Positions 10,538 to 19,799 of a DNA stretch of 64,000 bases are shown here, piece after piece. The translations under genes and the position numbers were made by a program. The stretch comes from Borrelia miyamotoi (GTDB lineage: Bacteria; Spirochaetota; Spirochaetia; Borreliales; Borreliaceae), in assembly GCF_019668505.1 (NCBI RefSeq), contig NZ_AP024371.1, forward strand, positions 682,001 through 746,000, in the 5' to 3' direction. The notes beneath the pieces were generated by a model. That model worked only from the letters and a program-made list of their open reading frames with translations. It was not told the origin of the DNA and made no database searches. Position 1 is the stretch's first letter. Each line of letters opens with the position of its first letter.

Positions 10538-10766
10538 TCTAAAATTATCCTTAATCATATAGGTTTAGTTATAGGCTTTTAGAATTAATTATATCATTAA
10601 GGATGAGGTAATCAACAGTTCTGAATTTTTAATAATTTTGTCGAGTAATTTGTTATGTTTGTGTCTATTAGTGAATTTTTGAGTATTAACATTAGTTGAA
10701 TTTTGTGCTAATTTTATAATTGATAGGGTGTGATTAAAGCAATAAAAACATTTCTTAGGAGATTTT

Positions 10767-11513
10767 ATGTATAAATTAGTTTTAGTTCGGCATGGTGAGA
10801 GTGAATGGAATAAAGAAAATCTTTTTACAGGTTGGACTGATGTTAAGCTTTCTGAAAAAGGTATTTCTGAAGCTTTAGAGGGGGGTAAAGTTCTTAAACA
10901 AGAGGGCTATTCTTTTGATATTGCTTTTAGCTCAATGTTATTAAGGGCTAATGATACTTTAAATATTATTTTGAGTGAATTGGATCAATCTTACATTGAT
11001 ATAGAGAAGTCTTGGCGACTTAATGAGAGACATTATGGGGCTTTGCAGGGGTTAAGTAAAACTGAAACTGCTGAGAAGTATGGAGAAGATAAGGTTTTAA
11101 TATGGAGACGTAGTTATGATGTTGCTCCTATGCCTTTAAAAGAGTCTGATAAGCGTCATCCAATTCATGACTTAAGGTATAAAGGAATTCCTAAAAGAGA
11201 GCTTCCTTCAACAGAATGTTTAAAGGATACTGTTGTAAGAGTGATACCATATTGGACAGATAAAATTGCTAAGGCTATTATTGAGGAAAAAAGGGTTATT
11301 ATTGTTGCTCATGGTAATTCCTTAAGAGCTCTTGTTAAATATCTTGATAATATGAGTGATGATGACATTTTAAAGCTCAATATTCCAACTGGTATTCCTT
11401 TAGTTTATGAACTTGATAAAGATTTAAACCCTATTAAACATTACTATTTAGGGGATGAGGATAAAATTAAGTCAGCTATGGAATCTGTTGCTAATCAAGG
11501 TAAGAAAAAATAA
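10767..11513 (+). CDS. gpmA: 2,3-bisphosphoglycerate-dependent phosphoglycerate mutase
   Basis: Glycolytic enzyme converting 3-phosphoglycerate to 2-phosphoglycerate through a phosphohistidine. The catalytic motif [10 protein letters not shown] gives His9 as the phosphorylated residue. [10 protein letters not shown] and [10 protein letters not shown] supply the other conserved active-site residues. The 248-residue length is typical of the dPGM type. AGGAG lies a few bases before the ATG. It is single, between rpiA and the convergent lysS, and is followed by a strong inverted repeat. Glycolysis is the main known energy route in Borrelia, so this is a core gene. Confidence 0.97.
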   Translation: MYKLVLVRHGESEWNKENLFTGWTDVKLSEKGISEALEGGKVLKQEGYSFDIAFSSMLLRANDTLNIILSELDQSYIDIEKSWRLNERHYGALQGLSKTETAEKYGEDKVLIWRRSYDVAPMPLKESDKRHPIHDLRYKGIPKRELPSTECLKDTVVRVIPYWTDKIAKAIIEEKRVIIVAHGNSLRALVKYLDNMSDDDILKLNIPTGIPLVYELDKDLNPIKHYYLGDEDKIKSAMESVANQGKKK

Positions 11514-11534
11514 AGAGTTTATTAAGAATGAATA

Positions 11535-11568
11535 AAAAGAGATCTTCTTTAGTTTAATGATCTCTTTT
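11535..11568. terminator. Bidirectional terminator between gpmA and lysS
   Basis: AAAAGAGATC (11535-11544) pairs perfectly with GATCTCTTTT (11559-11568) around a 14-base loop. The hairpin lies between two convergent genes. T-rich runs follow it on both strands (CATTTTATTTTT on plus, TTTTTATTC on minus), as expected for a two-way intrinsic terminator. The stem is only modestly GC-rich, which is normal for this base composition. Confidence 0.7.
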
Positions 11569-11599
11569 CATTTTATTTTTAATTAATTGGATACTAAAG

Positions 11600-13165
11600 C
11601 TAAATATAGTGTTTTACAATTTCTTCAAATTTTTTAATGCCAATTGTTTTAATAAATCCTGCTAATTTTGGTCCCTTTTCTTTATTAATTAATATAATAT
11701 ATAGTTGCTTAAATAATAATGGGGGATCAATCTTGTTTTCTCTTGCAATGTTGTAAATTTTATCTTGAATTTCTTTTTCAGTTATATTATTAAAATCTTG
11801 TTTTAGAAAATCTATTAATTGTGTTATTGCTTGTTTATTGCTAGCATTTAAGGGCTGAATGTTATCGAATGTTGATCTTAATGAAAATTTAAAGTCTTCA
11901 GGTGCAAATTTTTTTATCCAGTTAATGGCACACTCAATTTTTTTCATAAGTTTTTCTTTTTGATTTTCTTTTACATCATTTAAGAGTTTTAAAATTTTGT
12001 CTTTATCGCCTTCAAAGATTTGACAAATTACACTTAAATGTCTAAAACCAATTTGATAAGGAATTTCTTTGTCTGGTGATTTTGGTTGAGATAGTTCATA
12101 AATTCTTTTGAAAGCTTCTTTTTTGTTTTCTTTGATTTTATCAATTCCATAATATACTCTTTCAAATTTATCGTAGTCTTCATAAATTTTTATTACATCA
12201 AGATCAAATGATATTGAAAACTCTGTGTTAGGTTTTGTTGATGCAAATAGGAATCTTGTAACTTCAGGAGTATATATTTCAAGTACATCTTTTAGTGATA
12301 CGACATTTCCTGATGATGAGGATATTTTTCCACCATGTCCTTTGATTGATATGAAATCATATTGAAATGTTATGGGAGGAGTCCCTCCGAAAATTTTTAC
12401 AATCTTTTTTGAGGTGTCAAAGCTTCCTCCACTACTGTGATGATCTTTCCCAGCAGGCTCGAAGTCAACTTTTTCGTATTTCCATCTCATTGGCCAGTCA
12501 ACCCTCCATGGAAGCTTTACAGCTCCTGTTTTTCTTAAGTCAAGTGATTCTTTATTTCCGCATTCGCAATAGTATTCAATGGAGTAGCAATAATTATAAC
12601 TTTTTATTGTTGTAGTATCTCTGTTGCATTTAGTACAAAAAACACTAATAGGATACCAGTTATCTGCAAGTTTTGTTGTTCTATATTCATTTAGGGCTTT
12701 TGCTATTTCGTCTTTATGATCTAATGCAAACTTAATTTGACTTGAATAATCACTTAACATGTACTTTAGGCTTTGATCTATAAATTCTGGCTCAATACCT
12801 ACAGTAGGTAGATATTTTTCAAATTCTATTTCATTTGCTTTTGCATAGCTTGACTCGTTAGTTTTAGTGTCAGGAACTCTTGTAATTGCTTGTCTTAAAT
12901 AGGACGTTAGTAATTTCTGATCTGGCATATTGTTAGGTACTTTTCTAAATACATCATAATTATCCCAAGAGTAGATAAATCTTACATTTTTGCCTGCGTC
13001 TTTTAATGCTCGTGCTACAAGATCAACAGAAATTACTTCTCTAAAATTTCCAATATGTACAGTTCCTGATGGAGTAATGCCTGATGCAACTGTATATTGT
13101 TTTTTGTCTCCCTTTTCTTCTATGATTTTTTTTGCATAAAAATCTGCCCAGTGTGCTGTTTTCAT
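11600..13165 (-). CDS. lysS: Class I lysyl-tRNA synthetase
   Basis: Charges tRNA-Lys with lysine. This is the class I (archaeal-type) enzyme, not the class II LysRS of most bacteria. It has the class I HIGH-type motif TVHIGN (HIGN at residues 37-40) and the KMSKS-type loop KISSSSGN near 279-286. Cys pairs (CTKCNRD, CECGN) in the middle are consistent with metal-binding fingers. The 521-residue length fits. Spirochaetes such as Borrelia and Treponema are known to use this form, probably acquired by ancient transfer. It is a single gene, convergent with gpmA. Confidence 0.97.
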   Translation of the reverse strand: MKTAHWADFYAKKIIEEKGDKKQYTVASGITPSGTVHIGNFREVISVDLVARALKDAGKNVRFIYSWDNYDVFRKVPNNMPDQKLLTSYLRQAITRVPDTKTNESSYAKANEIEFEKYLPTVGIEPEFIDQSLKYMLSDYSSQIKFALDHKDEIAKALNEYRTTKLADNWYPISVFCTKCNRDTTTIKSYNYCYSIEYYCECGNKESLDLRKTGAVKLPWRVDWPMRWKYEKVDFEPAGKDHHSSGGSFDTSKKIVKIFGGTPPITFQYDFISIKGHGGKISSSSGNVVSLKDVLEIYTPEVTRFLFASTKPNTEFSISFDLDVIKIYEDYDKFERVYYGIDKIKENKKEAFKRIYELSQPKSPDKEIPYQIGFRHLSVICQIFEGDKDKILKLLNDVKENQKEKLMKKIECAINWIKKFAPEDFKFSLRSTFDNIQPLNASNKQAITQLIDFLKQDFNNITEKEIQDKIYNIARENKIDPPLLFKQLYIILINKEKGPKLAGFIKTIGIKKFEEIVKHYI

Positions 13166-13251
13166 AATATTACCCCTATTTAAAGCTTGATTTTATCATT
13201 CTATTTTTTTTGTTTCAAGATTTCAAATAGATGTTTTATTACATGATTTCG

Positions 13252-14124
13252 TTAATTTATTAGGTTTTTAATTATTTTAGGATTTTTGTTCCAATTTTTT
13301 CTTAATTTTACTTGTAAAAACAGGTCACATTTTTTTTCAAATATTTTTGATATTACTTTTCTTGATTCTTCTCCAATTACTTTTATTCCTTTTCCTCCCC
13401 TGCCAACTATTATGCCCTTTTGACTCTCTCCAGCTACAATAATGTTTGTTTTAATGAAAAGTTTATTTTTTCTCTCTTCTAAAATTTCAATTTCTGTATA
13501 TAAGGAATATGGTAATTCTTCTTTGAGTCTTTTAATAGTTATTCCTCTAATTATTTCACTGATTCTTAGGTGCATTTCTTGATCTGTATAATATTCTTCT
13601 GGATAGTAAATAGGTCCTTCTTTGAGATTTGCGTAAATTTTATCTTTGATTGTTTCAATATTAATTTTTTTTTCAGCGGAGATTTTTATAATATTTTCTT
13701 TTTTTATTCCTCTTGCTTTTAAAAATAGCATTATTTCTCTTTCTTTTGTTTTTTGAAGGTCAATTTTGTTGATGATTACTAGAAAATTAATTTTGGATTT
13801 ACTAATAATTGTTAGTATTTCATTTTCTTCAATACCAGGTTCATCTTGAATATCAATTACATAAAGAATTAATTCTGTCTCTTTAATTGCAGAATATACG
13901 TTACTCATCAGTGCTGTATTAAATTTTTTTTTACTTAGATGAAATCCCGGTGTGTCTATGAAAATAATTTGACCTCTTTTGTCTGTAAATATTCCTTTTA
14001 TTTTGTTTCTAGTTGTTTGTGGAGTAGATGAAATAATTGATATTTGGTGTCCACATATTGAATTTAAAAGTGTAGATTTTCCTGTTGTAGGTCTACCTAT
14101 TATTGATATAAATCCTGATTTCAT
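13252..14124 (-). CDS. era: GTPase Era
   Basis: Essential GTPase that binds the 3' end of 16S rRNA and assists small-subunit maturation. The G1 loop GRPTTGKST is close to the N-terminus, G3 is DTPG and G4 is NKID. A C-terminal KH domain carries the signature [21 protein letters not shown] choose the ATG at 14124 ([10 protein letters not shown]) because AGGAAGG lies just upstream. An ATG 30 bases earlier would place this ribosome site inside the gene. The result is 290 residues, normal for Era. Confidence 0.96.
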   Translation of the reverse strand: MKSGFISIIGRPTTGKSTLLNSICGHQISIISSTPQTTRNKIKGIFTDKRGQIIFIDTPGFHLSKKKFNTALMSNVYSAIKETELILYVIDIQDEPGIEENEILTIISKSKINFLVIINKIDLQKTKEREIMLFLKARGIKKENIIKISAEKKINIETIKDKIYANLKEGPIYYPEEYYTDQEMHLRISEIIRGITIKRLKEELPYSLYTEIEILEERKNKLFIKTNIIVAGESQKGIIVGRGGKGIKVIGEESRKVISKIFEKKCDLFLQVKLRKNWNKNPKIIKNLIN

Positions 14125-14209
14125 TTTAGCCTTCCTATTAAATATATAGTACATTTATATGATAATTGATGTATACTATCTTTAAGTATTGTATTTAAAG
14201 GATTATAGT

Positions 14210-14566
14210 TTGAAAAAAGTCAATTTCGAGGTTTTTTGTGAACAGTGTGGTGAAAAGGTTAAACTTAATAAGTCTGTGTGTTCTAATTGTCAATCTAAAC
14301 TGGGTGATCTTGAGTGTCCAAACTGTATGTATGTAGGTGTTGTTTCTGGATTTGAAAATGGTTGTCCAAGGTGTAGTTATAGCCCCTTTGAGGAGCTTAA
14401 GGAAACTCCTTTTAAAAGAAAGCATAAAGTGAGAATGAATAGTTATTTGAATAATAATGTCTTTTTAAGATCAAGATTTAATTTTGGATTTCATGTTAAT
14501 GTGATGCTTTATTTATTTGCAAGTTTTTTGATGGTTTCGTTTTTGATGTATATTCTTTTTTTCTAG
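14210..14566 (+). CDS. Zinc-ribbon membrane protein, function unknown
   Basis: About 118 residues. The N-terminal part carries two zinc-ribbon-like modules: CEQCG with CSNC, and CPNC with CPRC. A charged linker and one strongly hydrophobic C-terminal segment (MLYLFASFLMVSFLMYILFF) follow, so it looks membrane-anchored with cytoplasmic zinc fingers. AAAGGA at 14197-14202 lies 7 bases before the TTG at 14210, which I take as the start; an in-frame TTG at 14189 would read through it. It leads a short plus-strand run (14210-15424). No specific function can be assigned. Confidence 0.75.
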   Translation: MKKVNFEVFCEQCGEKVKLNKSVCSNCQSKLGDLECPNCMYVGVVSGFENGCPRCSYSPFEELKETPFKRKHKVRMNSYLNNNVFLRSRFNFGFHVNVMLYLFASFLMVSFLMYILFF

Positions 14567-14578
14567 GGATGATTTCAC

Positions 14579-14983
14579 ATGGGAATTACAGTTTTTTATT
14601 TGTTTTCTGTTTTTTTGTCTTTTAAATTCGGAGATGATTTTAAATCTGTTGAAGAAAATGTTATGAAAAACTCTATTTTTTATTATGATATTAAAGAAGT
14701 TGAATTTCCTTTTGCTAAGACGCAAACTTTGAGATTTGATGGCAAGAGCTCTTTGAGATATGCTTACTTTAATTTTGATAAAGATAGGCTTTATTCGTAT
14801 ACTTTTGTTTTTGATAGAAAGTTGATTTCTCAATATTCTATATTTCTTAGTGTTAAAGAAAAATTTGGTGATGCCACTGTTGTAACTCCTTTTAATTATC
14901 TTTGGGATATTGGTGATTCTATCATTGCTTTAAATAGTAATATCTTAAGAATGACTTTAAAGTCTTATATTGATAAGGGATAA
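14579..14983 (+). CDS. Small exported protein, function unknown
   Basis: A 134-residue protein with a short hydrophobic N-terminus (ITVFYLFSVFLSF) that may be a signal peptide or anchor, followed by a mainly beta-type soluble part. It starts 12 bases after the zinc-ribbon gene and ends 6 bases before the DUF192-type gene, so it is probably in one operon with them. No cysteine follows the hydrophobic stretch, so a lipoprotein is unlikely. I do not recognise the family. Confidence 0.7.
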   Translation: MGITVFYLFSVFLSFKFGDDFKSVEENVMKNSIFYYDIKEVEFPFAKTQTLRFDGKSSLRYAYFNFDKDRLYSYTFVFDRKLISQYSIFLSVKEKFGDATVVTPFNYLWDIGDSIIALNSNILRMTLKSYIDKG

Positions 14984-14989
14984 GGAAAA

Positions 14990-15424
14990 TTGAATCTGAA
15001 GACTCTTTTTGTGTTAATTTTTTATATGTCCTGTTCTAATCATGTTTATAACAAGGAAATTATCATAAATGATACTAGCTTTTTTGTTAAGCTTGCGGTT
15101 GATGATCTTACTAGGACTAGGGGATATATGGGAACTAAGAGCATAAATGAGAATAATGGTATGCTTTTTATTTTTAAGGGGGAGAGAAATTTATCTTTTT
15201 GGATGAAAGATACTTCTGTTCCACTTGAAATCGCTTATATTGATTCTGCAGGGGTTATTAAAGAAATTTGCAGTTTGGTTCCTTTTTCAGAAAAAGCTGT
15301 AAATTCTAGACATAAGGTTAAGTATGCACTTGAGGTCCCAAGAGGCTCTTTTTCTAGATTTAAAATTAAAGTGGGTGATAAAGTGAAGTTCACTTTTGAT
15401 GTTGACTCTTTAATTGTAGAATAG
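14990..15424 (+). CDS. DUF192-family lipoprotein-like exported protein
   Basis: A 144-residue protein starting at TTG, with AAGGA immediately upstream. The N-terminus LKTLFVLIFYMSC resembles a Borrelia lipobox with Cys15 as the possible lipidation site. The rest matches the DUF192 (COG1430) fold: TRTRGYMGTKSI, GMLFIFKGERNLSFWMKDTSVPLEIAYID and ALEVPRG are the usual blocks. The biochemical role of DUF192 is not established. Its stop codon abuts that of the convergent lipoprotein gene (TAG at 15422-15424, then CTA at 15425-15427), leaving no intergenic base. Confidence 0.8.
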   Translation: MNLKTLFVLIFYMSCSNHVYNKEIIINDTSFFVKLAVDDLTRTRGYMGTKSINENNGMLFIFKGERNLSFWMKDTSVPLEIAYIDSAGVIKEICSLVPFSEKAVNSRHKVKYALEVPRGSFSRFKIKVGDKVKFTFDVDSLIVE

Positions 15425-16075
15425 CTACTTGGCCTTTATTTTTTGAAGTTCTTCTTCTATGTGGTCTTTTATTTTGTCTTCTTCATTTTGTAAGGTATCC
15501 TTATCAGTCTCATTGGGTACATTTTTAATTTTATTTTTTGTATCGTTACCTTTTATTACTTTTTTAAAGATGGATATTGTTGTTGCAACTTCCTCAATAG
15601 CATCAAGGAGAAAGGATTCTTTTGCATGCTCTTCAGCTTTGACAATGTATACCAAAGAATTATTTCCTTTTTCAGGATCATGGATAATTTCCCATGATCC
15701 TAGTACTCGATTATTGTAGCTATCACTCATTAGAGATTCTGATATTTCTTGAATTTTATCTGAATTAACATCAAATGTTTCTACGATGCCAAATATTTCT
15801 CTTGTTTTTGATTTTTGATATGAATTTAGTTTTGATCTAATTATTATCTCTGTTTTTGTGTCATTGCTAATTTTTGATACAATAAAGTCATTTTCTTTGT
15901 CTATTTTATACTCAATTTTGTTATTGTCAAGTATTTTTTTTATTCTCTTATCATAAATTATATTTTTGTCTTTGCAACTTATCAGTCCTGTAAGTATTAA
16001 AACGGAAATAACTATGCTATATTTTAGTTTATGTATGTTTAATGTACTCATTTTTAACATTTTAGTACTTATCAT
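15425..16075 (-). CDS. Putative lipoprotein, function unknown
   Basis: A 216-residue protein whose N-terminus has a basic region and a hydrophobic stretch ending in LTGLISC, a good spirochaetal lipobox with Cys34 as the lipidated residue if translation starts at 16075. Several Met codons nearby (for example residue 9) could be the true start, and no clear ribosome site decides. The C-terminal 50 residues are highly charged (NETDKDTLQNEEDKIKDHIEEE). It probably anchors to a membrane facing the periplasm or surface. No enzymatic motif is visible. Confidence 0.75.
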   Translation of the reverse strand: MISTKMLKMSTLNIHKLKYSIVISVLILTGLISCKDKNIIYDKRIKKILDNNKIEYKIDKENDFIVSKISNDTKTEIIIRSKLNSYQKSKTREIFGIVETFDVNSDKIQEISESLMSDSYNNRVLGSWEIIHDPEKGNNSLVYIVKAEEHAKESFLLDAIEEVATTISIFKKVIKGNDTKNKIKNVPNETDKDTLQNEEDKIKDHIEEELQKIKAK

Positions 16076-16118
16076 GTAACTATTATAGTTTAGTTATAGG
16101 AATTTTTGAAGTAAGTTT

Positions 16119-17078
16119 ATGTATTTTAAGAGTAATAATTATTCTTATACGGTGATTCAGTCTAAAAATAATTATGTGCAAAAGTCAACATTTGGAATCT
16201 CTTTTGTAATTTTAAATAGAGGTACAAAAATTTTTAGAGAAGATTTATTTAAATCCCTTTCTAATTTTGATTTTATAAGAGAGATTATTTCTATTGAAAA
16301 ACAAAGTAATAGGAATTCTATTCAATTTATTTCAGAGAGCTATGATAAATTAAAGTTTATTTTACTTTCTGATGACTTGAATTCTGGTGAGAAGGTCAAT
16401 TTGGCGATGAAAGAATCCATTTGTAGTTTTGTTTTTGTTTTAAAAAGTGATATGTACTTGCTAAATCCTTTTTGGATTCCTAATATACTTGACGAAATAG
16501 TTAAAAAAAATGTGCTTCTCGTTGGAGGAGAATTTTTTGACAAGGAAGAGGCAGTTATTCCTTCAGTTTTTCTTCCCACCGTTGATAAGCAGCAAAAATT
16601 AAAGGTAATTTTAATAAATTCTGAGAGGGATTATGAAAAGACTTTAGTTACAATGGATTATTGTGGTCTTTATTCTAAGGAGAAGTTTATTCAGTTAGGG
16701 GGTTTTGATAGAAGGATTGAAAACGAGTATTTTCAAAGACTAGATTTTGGACTTAGGGCTATTTATTTTGGAGAGAGTGTTCATATCTATAGGAAATTGA
16801 GAATACAATATACTGCTTTAAATGCTCCAGAAGATTTGACAAAAGATAGAAGTTTTTTGATCTTTTTGCTTAAAAATTATGTTCCTATTTTTGTTGGAAA
16901 TGGAGTAAAATTTTCGTTCTTTAGATTTTTGAAACTATGTTTAAGATATCGGATTAATTTTTTTAAGTTTGGCAAAGAATTTAAAGAGATTAAAAGTGAA
17001 ACTGTTAAAAATAGCTTAAGGTTTAAAGGTGATTTGAAGAGTGCAATTGAGCTTTGGGAAAATAATATTATTGATTAA
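16119..17078 (+). CDS. Glycosyltransferase-like (GT-A/GT2) protein
   Basis: A 319-residue protein without a signal peptide. ISFVILNRGTKIFREDLFKSL near residues 28-50 resembles the first strand of family 2 glycosyltransferases. SGEKVNLAMKES followed by FVFVLKSDMYLLNPFW resembles the region just before the metal-binding motif, although the usual DxD is reduced to KSDMYL. YCGLYSKEKFIQLGGFDRRIENEYFQRLDFGLRA matches the acceptor-site region. It could be a degenerate or atypical transferase for envelope glycans. Its 3' end overlaps the amidase gene by 38 bases if that gene starts at 17041. Confidence 0.6.
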   Translation: MYFKSNNYSYTVIQSKNNYVQKSTFGISFVILNRGTKIFREDLFKSLSNFDFIREIISIEKQSNRNSIQFISESYDKLKFILLSDDLNSGEKVNLAMKESICSFVFVLKSDMYLLNPFWIPNILDEIVKKNVLLVGGEFFDKEEAVIPSVFLPTVDKQQKLKVILINSERDYEKTLVTMDYCGLYSKEKFIQLGGFDRRIENEYFQRLDFGLRAIYFGESVHIYRKLRIQYTALNAPEDLTKDRSFLIFLLKNYVPIFVGNGVKFSFFRFLKLCLRYRINFFKFGKEFKEIKSETVKNSLRFKGDLKSAIELWENNIID

Positions 17079-18066
17079 TGTAATCTTTGTCTATCTATCT
17101 TTAGAGGCTCAAGAAGCTGATTATGTTAATATTCTTGATTCATTTGATAGTAAATTTTTTAAATTCAATTTTAGCATTGAAAATGATATTCTTACAATTG
17201 AAAATGAGAAGGGACATCTTAAGATCAAGGTTGGATTTGAATATGGTCTTTCATCTATTGGTTATTACATTTATATAGAGCCCATCCTTTTAAAGGATGG
17301 AGAGATCCTGATAACTAAGAAAGCTTTGATGCAAATTGAAAATCATTTTAAATCTTTGCAAACTTATAGTAAGCCACGAATAACGTCGATAGTAATTGAT
17401 CCTGGTCATGGAGGTCATGATAGAGGGGCTGTTGTAACGCATAGGATCAATGAATATGATATTACTCTTTTGGAGAAAGATTTTGCTTTAACTTATTCTA
17501 TGCATTTGTATAAAATCTTAAGTAATTATTTTTTAGACAGAAATATTTTATTAACGCGTGTAGATGATATTTTCGTGCCGTTACAAGATAGGTCTGAACT
17601 TGCAAATGCTATTAAACCAGATTTTCCAAATAATGTGATATTTTTGTCAATACATGTGAATAATGCTCCAAATCCTAAAGCTAGAGGGATTGAATTTTGG
17701 TATCTTCCCCAGGATTCAAAAAGAGAAGTTATAAAAAATTTAAAAGGGTATGATGTCAGAGGTAATAGATACTTAAGGGAACTTAATGATATACTAGATA
17801 TTAAGTATAAATATGAATCAAGGAAATTGGCTGAGATTTTATATGAGACTTTTATTGAGGTTGTATGTGAAACTAGAGTCAGATCAATTAGGGAAGAGCA
17901 GTGGTTTGTGATAAAAAATAGTAGTATGCCAGCTGTATTAATTGAGATTGGATTTTTATCTAATATTTATGATGCGATGTTGATTTTGGATTATAGTTAT
18001 ATGAGTAAAATGAATATATTAGTACTTGAATCTTTAATTAAATTTATTGAATTTTATGAAAAGTAA
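17041..18066 (+). CDS. N-acetylmuramoyl-L-alanine amidase (Amidase_3)
   Basis: Periplasmic zinc enzyme that cuts the amide bond between MurNAc and the stem peptide, used in cell separation and wall turnover. The zinc motif VIDPGHGGHDRGA lies near residue 118. SIHVNNAPN supplies another zinc histidine, and VLIEIGFLSN carries the catalytic Glu. A start at GTG 17041 gives a good signal peptide (IILLINVIFVYLSLEAQEA). A later start at the TTG near 17071 would shorten it badly, so I prefer 17041 despite the overlap. About 100 residues precede the catalytic domain and may form an AMIN-like domain. Confidence 0.88.
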   Translation: MQLSFGKIILLINVIFVYLSLEAQEADYVNILDSFDSKFFKFNFSIENDILTIENEKGHLKIKVGFEYGLSSIGYYIYIEPILLKDGEILITKKALMQIENHFKSLQTYSKPRITSIVIDPGHGGHDRGAVVTHRINEYDITLLEKDFALTYSMHLYKILSNYFLDRNILLTRVDDIFVPLQDRSELANAIKPDFPNNVIFLSIHVNNAPNPKARGIEFWYLPQDSKREVIKNLKGYDVRGNRYLRELNDILDIKYKYESRKLAEILYETFIEVVCETRVRSIREEQWFVIKNSSMPAVLIEIGFLSNIYDAMLILDYSYMSKMNILVLESLIKFIEFYEK

Positions 18067-18595
18067 TATGTTGGACATATTTTTAAAAAGTAGTTTTGTT
18101 TATTATAATTTTGTTAATCGTAATGTGACCAAATATATACTTGTGATACTAGTTGCATTTTTATTTTTAAGTTTCCTCTTTTCTTCATATGTGATTTTTT
18201 TAAATCATGAGAATATCTTTTTTAGGAAAGTATTTTATTTTTATTCAGAACATGGTTTGATTTCTGATTTGAGATATTTAAAGGAAAAAAAAACTCTTAA
18301 AGAGAATTTGGATTTTTTAGTTAAAGACTTTTTATTGGGTAATATTAAGGGTTTTGCTTTACAATTCAGTACAAGGGATGTAAGACTTTTGTACTCTTTT
18401 ATCTATAATGATGTATATTGTATAAATCTTTCAAAAGAGTTTTATGATTCTTTTGACAATGGTAGTTATAATGATTCTGATAAATTAAAAATAAATTTGT
18501 TTGTTAAATCTTTGAAGAAAACAATTAATTTTAACTATCCTGGACATGTTGGAAAGATTTTTATTTTTATTGAGGGGTATATTCTAAATGTTTAA
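18056..18595 (+). CDS. Single-span membrane protein, function unknown
   Basis: About 179 residues. The start ATG at 18056 lies within the last codons of the amidase gene, and an earlier TTG at 18047 is also in frame. There is one long hydrophobic segment (YILVILVAFLFLSFLFSSYVIF, about residues 28-49), followed by a soluble domain of mixed structure presumably in the periplasm. It sits between a wall amidase and flaA, so an envelope role is plausible but unproven. I do not recognise the family. Confidence 0.7.
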   Translation: MKSNMLDIFLKSSFVYYNFVNRNVTKYILVILVAFLFLSFLFSSYVIFLNHENIFFRKVFYFYSEHGLISDLRYLKEKKTLKENLDFLVKDFLLGNIKGFALQFSTRDVRLLYSFIYNDVYCINLSKEFYDSFDNGSYNDSDKLKINLFVKSLKKTINFNYPGHVGKIFIFIEGYILNV

Positions 18596-18682
18596 GTGTG
18601 ATATTTGCTAAGCGTTCTTGAATATGTTGTAAAATTAAGAATTGAGATCTTAAGTTCTTTTTTATGGAAGGAGTTGGTTTGT

Positions 18683-19723
18683 ATGATTAAAGCACAAAAG
18701 CTTGTTTCTATTTTATTTTTTCTTATTTTGTTTAGTTCTCTTTTAGCTCAAGAGCTATCTGTCGACACATCAGATGATAGTTCTCAGAAAAATGGGCCTG
18801 GGGAATTAGTTTTTGACTTTTCAGAACTTGCAAGAGATCTAAATTCAACTAGGCTTGATCTTACAGATTATGTTGATCGTGTATATTCGGGGGCTTCAGG
18901 TATTGTTAAGGCAGAGGATATGATATTAAACCTAGGACTAAATAATTGGATTGTTCTTTTGACTCCTTCAGCTAGAATGCAGGCTTATGTAAAAAATTCT
19001 TTTGTGTCTCCAGCTATTGTTAAGGGTGAATCCAAGAGATATGCTGGCGATACAATCTTGGGAGTGAGGGTATTTTTTCCAAAATATTCTCAATCTTCTG
19101 CAATGATTTTACCTCCATTTAAGATTCCTTTTTATGCTGGAGACGATGGCAATCAGTTTTTAGGTAAGGGACTCATTGATAATGTTAAGACTATGAAAGA
19201 GGTTAAGGTGACCGTTTACAGTTTAGGTTATGAGGCTGATCTTGAAGTTTTATTTGAAGATATGAGTGGTATGGAATATGTTTATCCTTTAGGCACTTTA
19301 AGATTTAAGGGTTGGGCGGATTTAGTATGGTCAAATCCTAATTATCTTCCAAGCATAAATTCTAGGATGATTAAAGATAATATTCCTAACTATCCTCTTC
19401 CCTCAAGTAAGATGAGATTTAAAGCATTAAGAATTTTAAAGTCTCATAGTTCAAGGGAGCAGAATTTTATTTTTTATGTCAAGGATGTGAGAGTTATTTA
19501 TGATAAGTTAAATGTTTCCTTTGATTCTGAAATTGATAATGAATCTACATTTAAAATTTATGAGACACAGGGGATAGAATCACTTCGAAAATTAAAGGCA
19601 CAGGAAACTTTTAGGAAAATTTTAAAGATTAAGGAAGATGTATCAATGTCAGATGAATCTTTCCAAAATTTTTTAGAGAAAGGTAATAATGATGGGGCTG
19701 GGTTACTTACTAAAGAAAAATGA
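18683..19723 (+). CDS. flaA: Periplasmic flagellar filament outer-layer protein FlaA
   Basis: FlaA forms the sheath of spirochaetal periplasmic flagella around the FlaB core. AAGGAG at 18668-18673 lies 9 bases before the ATG at 18683 and decides the start, although the frame is open upstream to 18605. The signal peptide MIKAQKLVSILFFLILFSSL ends at a likely cleavage site after LLA, so the protein is exported by Sec rather than by the flagellar type III system. The 346-residue length fits. The gene is followed by a strong hairpin and then cheA2; in B. burgdorferi flaA is known to head the flaA-cheA2-cheW3-cheX-cheY3 operon. Confidence 0.95.
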   Translation: MIKAQKLVSILFFLILFSSLLAQELSVDTSDDSSQKNGPGELVFDFSELARDLNSTRLDLTDYVDRVYSGASGIVKAEDMILNLGLNNWIVLLTPSARMQAYVKNSFVSPAIVKGESKRYAGDTILGVRVFFPKYSQSSAMILPPFKIPFYAGDDGNQFLGKGLIDNVKTMKEVKVTVYSLGYEADLEVLFEDMSGMEYVYPLGTLRFKGWADLVWSNPNYLPSINSRMIKDNIPNYPLPSSKMRFKALRILKSHSSREQNFIFYVKDVRVIYDKLNVSFDSEIDNESTFKIYETQGIESLRKLKAQETFRKILKIKEDVSMSDESFQNFLEKGNNDGAGLLTKEK

Positions 19724-19737
19724 ATTTAATGATGTCA

Positions 19738-19769
19738 ATAGGGCAAAACTCTTTAGAGTTTTGCCCTAT
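19738..19769 (+). terminator. 14-bp perfect hairpin between flaA and cheA2
   Basis: ATAGGGCAAAACTC (19738-19751) pairs perfectly with GAGTTTTGCCCTAT (19756-19769) around TTTA. It begins 14 bases after the flaA stop and ends 30 bases before cheA2. No T-run follows on the plus strand, so it is more likely a leaky terminator, pause site or 3' mRNA-stability element than a full stop. That would allow high FlaA and lower Che expression from one transcript. Confidence 0.65.
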
Positions 19770-19799
19770 GAACTAAAATAGAATAGGAAAATTAAGCTA

